From: Pedobacter faecalis
Lineage (GTDB): Bacteria; Bacteroidota; Bacteroidia; Sphingobacteriales; Sphingobacteriaceae
Reading direction: 5' to 3'
Assembly: GCF_030182585.1 (NCBI RefSeq)
Contig: NZ_JARXOW010000001.1
Span: 806,001 to 870,000 of the forward strand
Length of the DNA stretch: 64,000 nt
Shown here: in pieces, positions 8,104 through 15,758 of the stretch
Layout: each line of letters starts with the position of its first letter
How positions within the stretch are numbered: the stretch's first letter is position 1
Program-made: the position numbers and the translations under genes
Notes under the pieces: model-generated
Database searches by the model: none
What the model was told of the DNA's origin: nothing
What the model saw: the letters and a program-made list of their open reading frames with translations, nothing else

Positions 8104-9604
8104 AGGTGTGCTTAATATATTTGATCAGTTGATGAGCTGCAACATTTCCGGATATAATGGAAGGAGGCACGCCCGGTCCCGGTACCGTAAGCTGCCCTGC
8201 GTAAAAAAGATTGTCAATATGCCTGTTTTTCAAGGAAGGCTTCAAATTAGCCGTCTGCATCAAAGTATTCGCAAGTCCGTAGGCATTGCCCTTGTACGAA
8301 TTATAATCGGCTATAAAATCGTTCACACAATAACTTTGCCTAAAGTCAATAAAGTCCCTGATTTTTAAACCGGTATATCTTTCCAGGCGTTCCATGATCA
8401 CCTCAAAATAGCGCTCACGGTTCGCCTCGCTGTCATCCGCACCTGTGGCAAGCGGCATCAGCACAAAGAGATTTTCACAGCCTTTTGGGGCAACAGTGTC
8501 ATCAGTTCTGGACGGGCAGCATACGTAAAACAAAGGCTTGCTCGGCCATTGCGGCTCCTTATAAATTTCATAGGCATGCTGTTTCAGATCCTCATCAAAA
8601 AACAGCGTGTGGTGATTCAGTTTATCTATACGCGTTTTTACGCCGATATAAAAGATCAGGCAGGAAGGTGCCAGCACACGCTTATCCCAGTATTTCTCCG
8701 AATAATTACGATGCCCGGCACCAAGAAGTTTATCCTCCACATGGTGATAATCCGCCGCCGCTACAATAGCCTCATAATCCTTACGGCCGCTGGCAGTTAC
8801 CACACCGCTTGCCCTTCTGCCGTTTACCTCGATCCGTTCAACCGGTGCTTCGGTAAAGAACCTGGCGCCCGAACGTTCAGCCACCGTTTTCATCGCCTCT
8901 ATCACAGAAGCAAAGCCCCCTTTCGGATACCAGGTCCCCAGTTTAAGTCCCGCAAAATTCATCAGGCTGTACAGCGCGGGCGTATCCTCAGGCATGGCGC
9001 CCAGGAAAAGTACCGGGAACTCCATCAGCGCCACCAGCTTTGGGTTTTTGAAAAACTTACGCACATGTTTACTGAAAGAATTGAACACCTGAAGCTTAAA
9101 TACGCCCTTTATCAGGTCCATATCTACAAACTCACTGAGCGACAAGCCCGGCTTGTACACCAGCTTGTCCATACCCACATGATACTTATAGGCAGCTTCC
9201 TTCATAAAAACATCCAGGCGCGTACCGCTGCCCCGCTCAAGCGATTCAAACAAAGCCTTCAAAGCCTCATAATCCGCCGGGATATCCATCGCATCGTCCA
9301 TACCAAACACCACAGTGAATCCCGGATCCAGCAGTTCCAGATCGTAAAAATCACTGGCCTTGTAGCCAAAATCATTAAAGAAGCGCTCAAAGACATCCGG
9401 CATCCAGTACCAGCTTGGCCCCATGTCGAAGGTATAGCCATTGTCCGTGACCAGTTGCCTCGCCCTGCCACCTACCTCGCGGTTCTTCTCATAAACGTCG
9501 ACACGGTGACCCGCCCGGGCCAGGTAAGCCGCTGCGCTCAGGCCCGAAAAACCAGCCCCTATTACCGCTATATTAGGATTATTCAGATCATTCTGGTAAG
9601 ACAT
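8084..9604 (-). CDS. crtI: Phytoene desaturase
   Basis: A 506-residue FAD enzyme that desaturates phytoene to lycopene. The N-terminal dinucleotide-binding motif AVIGAGFSGLSAAAYLARAG (about residues 14-33) and VGGRARQL are followed by MGPSWYWMPDVFE. The C-terminal CrtI signature FYAGQLTVPGPGVPPSIISG is present at about residues 468-487. It is the first gene of the carotenoid operon; no strong TAnnTTTG element was found upstream, so its promoter is not assigned. The last 20 nt overlap crtB. Confidence 0.94.
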   Translation of the reverse strand: MSYQNDLNNPNIAVIGAGFSGLSAAAYLARAGHRVDVYEKNREVGGRARQLVTDNGYTFDMGPSWYWMPDVFERFFNDFGYKASDFYDLELLDPGFTVVFGMDDAMDIPADYEALKALFESLERGSGTRLDVFMKEAAYKYHVGMDKLVYKPGLSLSEFVDMDLIKGVFKLQVFNSFSKHVRKFFKNPKLVALMEFPVLFLGAMPEDTPALYSLMNFAGLKLGTWYPKGGFASVIEAMKTVAERSGARFFTEAPVERIEVNGRRASGVVTASGRKDYEAIVAAADYHHVEDKLLGAGHRNYSEKYWDKRVLAPSCLIFYIGVKTRIDKLNHHTLFFDEDLKQHAYEIYKEPQWPSKPLFYVCCPSRTDDTVAPKGCENLFVLMPLATGADDSEANRERYFEVIMERLERYTGLKIRDFIDFRQSYCVNDFIADYNSYKGNAYGLANTLMQTANLKPSLKNRHIDNLFYAGQLTVPGPGVPPSIISGNVAAHQLIKYIKHTYESTVR

Positions 9605-9700
9605 GCAGTTATTTGGTGTAGTTTCAATTCGTATAATATTCTAAAGCTAGACAAAAAATGGTACAATTTTGTTTTTTATTGGCTAAAAATCAGTGTTTTT

Positions 9701-10339
9701 TTACACAATTACACAACCGACAAAATTGCTGTCCGAGGTATTGTCAGTTTCCAGGTCAACAAAAGACAGGTAACAATACGCCTCTTCGCCAGGCAAGTCG
9801 GCCGGAACAGGCAAAACATCTATTCCCGCCCCCCTGTGCGCACCGGCAAGCTGATATACCACCTTACCTGCGGAAGGGAAAAAAGCCAGCATCATAGCGC
9901 GGTGACCCTTTTCCCTCAACGTCAACCCGGCAGGCACAGCCCAACTAAACTCAAAAACACCGCCGGCTACCTCTACCTTCGCATCCTTCGCCACCGACAG
10001 GCTGCCCGACGAAACCACTACCTTGCTATAATCAAGCCGGGTATGCGGATATGCGCCCGTCAGCGCATGCTCCATCAAACTCGCCACCGCCAGGTTGTGC
10101 GGGTACAGCCCTGCCTGTCTGGCCTTAAGCATATAGCCCCGCTTAATAAAAGCCTTGGCCGGCCTGAGCATGTCCATAATGACCCGCATCCTTTGCCGGC
10201 ATGCCAGTTGCTTTCTACTAGGCGGCGCGTTGTTTTCACCAATCATGCGCACCACGTTCATCCCCATCAATTCATAATACACCAGGTTGCCCACTTTGCC
10301 CGAAAGCACCCCATGTATATTCTTTTTAATAACACCCAT
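9701..10339 (-). CDS. DUF6266 family protein (copy A)
   Basis: A 212-residue protein with the DUF6266 layout. An N-terminal Gly-rich motif (GVLSGKVGNLVYYELMG, about residues 10-26) is followed by an Arg/Gln-rich helical stretch (KQLACRQRMRVIMDML), then ALTGAYPHTRLDYSKV, and a beta-rich C-terminal half. It is the most divergent of the four copies and has lost the IVYNP motif seen in the others. It follows copy B on the same strand but is separated by a strong terminator, so it may need its own promoter. No signal peptide is visible. Function is unknown for the family. Confidence 0.75.
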   Translation of the reverse strand: MGVIKKNIHGVLSGKVGNLVYYELMGMNVVRMIGENNAPPSRKQLACRQRMRVIMDMLRPAKAFIKRGYMLKARQAGLYPHNLAVASLMEHALTGAYPHTRLDYSKVVVSSGSLSVAKDAKVEVAGGVFEFSWAVPAGLTLREKGHRAMMLAFFPSAGKVVYQLAGAHRGAGIDVLPVPADLPGEEAYCYLSFVDLETDNTSDSNFVGCVIV

Positions 10340-10372
10340 ATCAAAAAATTTAAAATGAAATAATAGATAAAA

Positions 10373-10402
10373 AAGGAAAGGTGCATCAACGCACCTTTCC
10401 TT
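10373..10402 (-). terminator. Intrinsic terminator after DUF6266 copy B
   Basis: A perfect 12-bp stem (AAGGAAAGGTGC, loop of 6, GCACCTTTCCTT) with a T tract on the minus strand. It lies 18 nt after the copy B stop and just before the copy A start. Confidence 0.85.
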
Positions 10403-10420
10403 GGCAGTAAAACCCAGGAT

Positions 10421-11065
10421 TTACATCACCTCGACCGACCCGAGGTACACGCTCGTGCTCACCTCTTTCTCATCCGCACTCAGCACAGAAGCATACACCT
10501 CAACATTGTCGCCGCTGAAAGCAGGCGGCAGCGCCATGTCGTAACTAAGCGCCGAACGCAGGATGCCCGCTGGCGAAATCACAAACTTCTGTTTCAGTGG
10601 GTTGTAAATGATGATCACCACCTCATCATCGGGCGCACCCGGCTGCAGCACATCAATTGTCGCAGTCCAGCTAAAATCCAGTTGCGCCTCTTCGGTAGTC
10701 GCCACCGCCAGATCAGAAAGCGGCGCACGCTTGCCCTTGCTGAACAGCACCTTCGGATAATCAATGGTAAAATTCGGATACACACCCGTGATGGCATTAT
10801 CCAGGTTAAACTTCACAGCCGCATTCCACGCCGTCATTTTCTTGTCTTCACGCTCAAAGCCAAGTTTCAAAAACGAGCTCACATCGCTCAACCAGCCTGT
10901 CACCAGACCAAGTTTCATGTGAACACTCAATTCAGCCTCCGAGAAGGCCCTTTCTGCGCGGTGCGGACGCATAGAGAAAACATTCTTTCCCCTAACGATC
11001 CGGCCCACGTTGTTTCCGGTGCGGCCCTTCAAATGATAATAGGGTCCGCCAAGTAAAAATCCCAT
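10421..11065 (-). CDS. DUF6266 family protein (copy B)
   Basis: A 214-residue member of the Bacteroidota-specific DUF6266 family. The N-terminus has the family Gly-rich motif (LKGRTGNNVGRIVRGKNVF). The middle has LGLVTGWLSDVSSFLKLGFE and NAITGVYPNFTIDYPKVLFS. The C-terminus has VVIIIYNPLKQKFV and LPPAFSGDNVEVYASVLSAD, ending in VYLGSVEVM. The middle and C-terminal motifs line up with copies C and D near 58-60 kb, although overall similarity looks modest. It is cytoplasmic by sequence. The strong terminator directly after it suggests a highly transcribed unit. Confidence 0.8.
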   Translation of the reverse strand: MGFLLGGPYYHLKGRTGNNVGRIVRGKNVFSMRPHRAERAFSEAELSVHMKLGLVTGWLSDVSSFLKLGFEREDKKMTAWNAAVKFNLDNAITGVYPNFTIDYPKVLFSKGKRAPLSDLAVATTEEAQLDFSWTATIDVLQPGAPDDEVVIIIYNPLKQKFVISPAGILRSALSYDMALPPAFSGDNVEVYASVLSADEKEVSTSVYLGSVEVM

Positions 11066-11177
11066 AATTGAAATTTTAAAAGTGAATAATTTGTTAATTC
11101 AGCAATCCGGCACCAGCTAACTGCCTGTAGCACCGCCTTCCTGCTGTCACAAAACAACACCATAAAAAATCCCAAAA

Positions 11178-11200
11178 GGGCGAAAAGGCGAGTTTCGCCC
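11178..11200 (-). terminator. Likely terminator after the RteC-like gene
   Basis: An 8-bp stem, GGGCGAAA/TTTCGCCC, with a 7-nt loop. On the minus strand it is followed by TTTTGGGATTTTTT, which makes it an intrinsic terminator for the gene ending at 11229. Confidence 0.65.
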
Positions 11201-11228
11201 TCACTCGCCCCCTATGTATATATGCATG

Positions 11229-12458
11229 TCAAAGAGTGTTTACCACCACCCCACCCCTCAACACCCTCAGCATCTCTTCCAAAATTCGCTCTACCGCATC
11301 AATCACCCTCACCTCCGCATTCGTGCGAAGCTTATACAAATTATCCGCACTCAACTGCACTGCCCCGCGCGTACTCACATGCTCCGCAAAAAACTTCATC
11401 ACCTTCATCAGCTCACCCCGGGCCACCACAAACACCTTCACATCAATAAACAGCTGCGCCATCAAAGCCAGCTCAGCAGCCGACAGGCCCAGCTGAAGCT
11501 TAAAGCTGAAATGCTCCGCACGCTCCTTCAAATCCTTCACCGCCACACCCGGATTCTCCGCATGCTGCTCCGCCAGGTAAAGCAACTCCCCAGTCACATA
11601 ACCGCAAAGCAGCTCCTTCACTCCAGGCCGCTCCGATCTGTAAAACATATTCGGCTTCATATCCAGCACCTCAATCTCCTTCAAAAACCAGTTCAGCGAA
11701 GCCACCTGCCCGGCATTCGTCTTATGATCATCAACCAGGGCAGCAATATACCTGCGGCTCCAGGTGAAGAAACTGCTCTTGTTAAAGTTCAGGTAAATCA
11801 GCTCCACCACCACCTTACGGCTCCAGTCCTTCTCCCTGTTGCTCTTCAGTATCTCCAGCAGCTTGTCCATTAACAGCTTGGCATAAAGCTGCTCCGCATA
11901 CGTGCACTCCGTCTTGCCGCAATGCTCATCAAAATACGCCAGCAGCAGTTTCAGCAGCTTCTCATCTACAGCTTTAGATTTCAGCTTGGCATGCAGCACG
12001 TTTTTGTCCTGCGAGAGCGTAGTCGCCGATAACACCCTAAAGCTCTCCGGCACAAACTGGTGCAAATCGAAGTGATTGCAGAGGTTTCTTTCAATATAAT
12101 TCAAGATCAGCTTCAGGCCGGTTTTAAAAAGCCTGTACATCTGCAAGCAAGCCTCATTTGTCTGGCAGTGCCGGTACTGCTCCTCAGCGTCGGGCTTAAT
12201 ATAACTATACACCACATCAAGCATCTTAGTGGCTTCACGCTGATGCATCTGCGTGATCCGTTCCAGCTGACGAGCTTTAATATCGCTGCAAGCATGCTCA
12301 CGCAGAGCCGCGCATACCCTGCGCGACTCCTGAGCAATTTTCGATTCCAGGTCTGCAGCCAGACCCTGGTTCATCGTTTCTTCGATGCTTTCCGGTGAGA
12401 GTTCGTTAAACAACATATCCTCAAGCCGCGTGAGCTCGAACCATGTTTTTTGCGGCAT
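11229..12458 (-). CDS. RteC-like regulatory protein
   Basis: A 409-residue, strongly helical, cytoplasmic protein. The C-terminal third reads like the RteC domain known from CTnDOT-type conjugative transposons. It has LQLGLSAAELALMAQLFID, then MKFFAEHVSTRGAVQLSADN (compare the family FSTK...IS motif) and a final amphipathic helix ending in ILEEMLRVL. The region FFTWSRRYIAALVDDHK and the spaced tyrosines also fit. RteC controls excision of conjugative transposons, but no transfer genes are nearby. Here it precedes two DUF6266 genes on the same strand, so it may regulate them. The domain call is by eye and is the main uncertainty. Confidence 0.55.
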   Translation of the reverse strand: MPQKTWFELTRLEDMLFNELSPESIEETMNQGLAADLESKIAQESRRVCAALREHACSDIKARQLERITQMHQREATKMLDVVYSYIKPDAEEQYRHCQTNEACLQMYRLFKTGLKLILNYIERNLCNHFDLHQFVPESFRVLSATTLSQDKNVLHAKLKSKAVDEKLLKLLLAYFDEHCGKTECTYAEQLYAKLLMDKLLEILKSNREKDWSRKVVVELIYLNFNKSSFFTWSRRYIAALVDDHKTNAGQVASLNWFLKEIEVLDMKPNMFYRSERPGVKELLCGYVTGELLYLAEQHAENPGVAVKDLKERAEHFSFKLQLGLSAAELALMAQLFIDVKVFVVARGELMKVMKFFAEHVSTRGAVQLSADNLYKLRTNAEVRVIDAVERILEEMLRVLRGGVVVNTL

Positions 12459-12519
12459 AGGGATAATTTATAGAGGTTAATAAAATAAAGTTAAAGCATC
12501 TCCCTTAGAGAGGACGATT

Positions 12520-13025
12520 CTAATTTACCCTGTCGTAATGGGCTTTTACAATTTCCTGTTTGCCATCGGGAAGGGTTGATATTCTGGTTAGCAAAAGATT
12601 TTTCCCATCTTTTGCCAAAGCATAAGTTTCGACACGGGTGTAGTCCCAAGGCTCCTGGCCTTCAGGAGTTACATGATATTTGGAATTTACTGTGATCACT
12701 GATTTATCCTCAGATAGCTGAAGGGTTCTTATTGCTTTAAATCCCTCCTGCTTCACTTCCAGCTCTGTCCCATCGAGCTTTAATGTTTCCTTTGACGAAA
12801 TAGGTAGATTATGAAATATACGCTCAAAAGTTACTTCAATTTCCGTTTGTTTAATTACCGTTCTGACAGCCGCGCCTGTTTGCGCGGTTTTTACCCAAAA
12901 TCACTTTTTTTTACGTCAATTTGCCAGGAGCCACTAAAATCAGGCTTTATCGGCTTTGCCGCTAAAAGCATAAAAACTAAAGTTGCAATAAGAGCAGATT
13001 TTAAAGTTTGATTCGAATTTTTCAT
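12520..13025 (-). pseudogene. Frameshifted small exported protein
   Basis: An ATG at 13025 (5 nt after the GH2 stop) opens a signal peptide (SALIATLVFMLLAAKPIKP) followed by DFSGSWQIDVKKSDFG, the start of a lipocalin-like secreted family, and then hits TAA near 12890. The family's remaining part continues at once in another frame (VKTAQTGAAVRTVIKQTEIE onward) and stays open to the stop at 12520, ending in KAHYDRVN. A single missing base near the GGGTAA junction explains both halves. It is either a pseudogene, a sequencing error or a programmed frameshift; the first two are more likely. It would be the last gene of the PUL operon. Confidence 0.65.
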
Positions 13026-13030
13026 TACTT

Positions 13031-15709
13031 TTATTTTTTTAATTCAGGCCAGGTCTTTTCGTTATTTTGCATTTTTTGTAATGTCAGTTTGAATTCCGCA
13101 GTGTAACCATCTTGTTCAACCGCACGTTTCTGCCATTCTATCGCTTTGATCTTACTACCGAGTTTATATAGTAAATTTGCATATGTATCTATTCGGTTTG
13201 GAGTTTCGGCATCTTTTAAGGCAATTGAACTCATTTCCAGAGCAACTCCCAATGACTGTATATCAGCTGTTTTATTAAAGATATCCCATGCCAAATCGTT
13301 CAACATATTTGCAGATATCCATTTTCTTTTGCATCCATAAAGCCTCAACCACGTTGAAGCGATATAATTAAATGTTCCCCAATTTGATTTTTCCACCGAA
13401 TGCATCACCTGTTTTTGCATCACTACCTCCTGCCCAATCTCACCATACTTTTGTGTCATATTTTTTAAAAGGGATGACCAGTCAATAGTAGTCTGATCAA
13501 TCACAGGGTTAATTTCATCACGCTCTATAGCCGTGATTAACTTTGATTCAGCTTCATCCTTTCCTAATATATCGTTTACACCTTTAATATTATGCAGAAA
13601 CAGATTAAAACCTTCGTCAGTGGTTTTATTTAGAAATTTACTTATAAACCGCAGGTTAGTTTCGATGTAAGGATTTTTTAAAACCTTAATATATTCATTT
13701 GCATACCGTTCCCCTAAGTTGGAGTTCACATCTTTCTCGGCAAGAGCCATTAATGCCAGCAAACGCAATTGTGATGAATCTTTCTTTCCATCATTATATA
13801 TTTTTAGTGCCTGTTGAAAATTCACTTGGCCAGTATCAGCAACCATCAATGTATTTATCTCTTTTTGCTCATCACCGTTAGTTACAGTGGACCATAACTT
13901 TTTATGAATTTTACGAATTTCTTTTATTGGTATTTTCGTGATCTTCCTGTCATAAGTAAGAATCCCATTCTGTTCAGCTTCGACATCATAAGGTTGAGTA
14001 TAGATTGAAGCGCTCAATCCCCGTTTTTCAAATGCAATTAGAGAATCAATCATAACTTGATATCTCTTTTTCATTACACCTGCACTCACTGTCCCCCCAT
14101 ATCCCCATCCAGCTTCCACATCATTCCACAAATGAGACTCGACAGATACACCAATACCGCCAAACTCACCTAGTACTAGTGCTTTCCCTGCAATATATGC
14201 GGGTATTCCCGGCGGTGGATAGGAATGAATATCAGTTACATCACTGTTTGCGGATTTTGAAGCCAATCCTGCTGGAGTGTTACCTTTAGACGTATAATCT
14301 ACTATTAGCGACCCAGAATGGCCATTTACAATTCGACTTGGGTCGATATCTTTAATCCATTTTGTTAAACGCCCCTGATCGTAGGCTCCCCAATTTTCGT
14401 TAAACAATACCCAAATTACAATTGAAGGAAAATTATACAGCTGGTGGATATTTTCCAAACACTCTTTTTCAAATTGCTTTTTTGCCTCTATTATAGGCTG
14501 TCCGCTTCCAGCAGCAGGATTAACCATATCCTGCCAAACAAGCATACCAATCTTGTCGCAATGATAATACCATCTCGCCGGCTCTATTTTTATATGCTTG
14601 CGAATGGTATTAAAGCCCATCGCTTTAGCGGCAAGAATGTCAAATTTCAATGCGTCGTCTGTCGGTGCAGTATACAATCCTTCTGGCCAATATCCCTGAT
14701 CAAGAGTACCCAGATTATAAGTGTATTTGTTATTTAAAAATATACGATCTATCCCTTTCACATCTTTCTTCACCTCGATCTTACGCATCCCGAAGTAAGA
14801 TGTCACTTTATCCTCCCCTAAAGTGACTTCTAGATCATAAAGGAAGGGGTCATCTGGACTCCAAAGCCTAGCATTTGGAATTTTAACTGCCAGGCTTATC
14901 TCTTTGCCTGGAAGGGACGGCTGTAAGCCTGAGAGCGTAGCGACAACTTTTTTACCATCTAGCACCTTTAGTTGTACTGGAGCTTTTGAAGACCCGTTAA
15001 CCTGTATGTTCACCAGTCCTTTATCAACGTCCGGGGTAATTTTCAAGCTTTCTATATAATGCTGAGGCACGGTTTCCAACCATACGGTTTGCCAAATCCC
15101 ACTACTCGCAGTATACCAAATCCCTCCAGGATTAAGCGACTGTTTACCACGTGGGTTTGGGCCTTCATCAGAAGGATCCCAAACTTTCACTATTAACTCA
15201 TTAACTCCCTCACGCAAAAAATTTGTAATATCTAAAGAGAAATTCTGATAGCCACCGCTATGTTTATTTACTTCTTTTCCGTTCAAAAATACAGTTGTTT
15301 CGAAATCAACAGCACCGAAGTGCAATAATATATGTTCGCCATATTTAATTACCGGATGTATCAGATTAGCTTTATACCAAAGCAACTGTTTTGCCTCCAG
15401 TCGTTTCTTGACACCAGATAACGAGGACTCTAAAGGAAAAGGGACAAGGATTTTCCCATCGTAATGAATGGGCAATGAATCCTGTATGCCGGTTATGGCG
15501 TAATCCCATAAGCCATTCAGGTTTGTCCAGTTCTTTCGTGTCAAATTGGGACGAGGATATTCAGATAATACGGACTTTACGGACACGTCGTTAGCCCAAC
15601 GGGTTTGAATCTGTATAGGTTGCCTTTTATAATCTTGTTGGGCGAATCCTGAATTGGCCAAAGAAATTGCCAAAGCAGTGGCTAGAAGTAAGTTCTGTTT
15701 TACTTTCAT
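13031..15709 (-). CDS. Glycoside hydrolase family 2 protein (exported)
   Basis: An 892-residue exported enzyme with a signal peptide ending at ANSGFAQQ. The GH2 layout is visible: an N-terminal sugar-binding beta-sandwich (WYKANLIHPV, LHFGAVDFETTVFLNGKEVN), an immunoglobulin-like middle domain, and a TIM barrel with the acid/base Glu in WVLFNENWGAYDQG (about residue 440) and the probable nucleophile in LVLGEFGGIG. A helical C-terminal extension of about 250 residues follows. The activity may be beta-galactosidase-like or beta-glucuronidase-like; the sequence alone does not decide. It is encoded within an AT-rich SusCD operon, so it probably acts on the imported glycan in the periplasm. Confidence 0.85.
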   Translation of the reverse strand: MKVKQNLLLATALAISLANSGFAQQDYKRQPIQIQTRWANDVSVKSVLSEYPRPNLTRKNWTNLNGLWDYAITGIQDSLPIHYDGKILVPFPLESSLSGVKKRLEAKQLLWYKANLIHPVIKYGEHILLHFGAVDFETTVFLNGKEVNKHSGGYQNFSLDITNFLREGVNELIVKVWDPSDEGPNPRGKQSLNPGGIWYTASSGIWQTVWLETVPQHYIESLKITPDVDKGLVNIQVNGSSKAPVQLKVLDGKKVVATLSGLQPSLPGKEISLAVKIPNARLWSPDDPFLYDLEVTLGEDKVTSYFGMRKIEVKKDVKGIDRIFLNNKYTYNLGTLDQGYWPEGLYTAPTDDALKFDILAAKAMGFNTIRKHIKIEPARWYYHCDKIGMLVWQDMVNPAAGSGQPIIEAKKQFEKECLENIHQLYNFPSIVIWVLFNENWGAYDQGRLTKWIKDIDPSRIVNGHSGSLIVDYTSKGNTPAGLASKSANSDVTDIHSYPPPGIPAYIAGKALVLGEFGGIGVSVESHLWNDVEAGWGYGGTVSAGVMKKRYQVMIDSLIAFEKRGLSASIYTQPYDVEAEQNGILTYDRKITKIPIKEIRKIHKKLWSTVTNGDEQKEINTLMVADTGQVNFQQALKIYNDGKKDSSQLRLLALMALAEKDVNSNLGERYANEYIKVLKNPYIETNLRFISKFLNKTTDEGFNLFLHNIKGVNDILGKDEAESKLITAIERDEINPVIDQTTIDWSSLLKNMTQKYGEIGQEVVMQKQVMHSVEKSNWGTFNYIASTWLRLYGCKRKWISANMLNDLAWDIFNKTADIQSLGVALEMSSIALKDAETPNRIDTYANLLYKLGSKIKAIEWQKRAVEQDGYTAEFKLTLQKMQNNEKTWPELKK

Positions 15710-15758
15710 ATTATTAAATTTTATCTTTTAAGTTTTAAAATGTAGAAAAACTACATCC

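Noticed and set aside
8549..10363. A 604-residue open frame on the plus strand
   Set aside because: It lies opposite crtI and DUF6266 copy A, whose family motifs are clear. The translation is Arg/His-rich, without any domain, and is a reverse-strand shadow.
11214..11873. A 219-residue His/Leu-rich plus-strand frame
   Set aside because: It is the antisense shadow of the RteC-like gene, and its low-complexity composition results from that gene's codons.
12811..13011. A plus-strand frame in the frameshifted exported gene
   Set aside because: It is antisense to a sequence with a clear signal peptide and family-like core on the minus strand.
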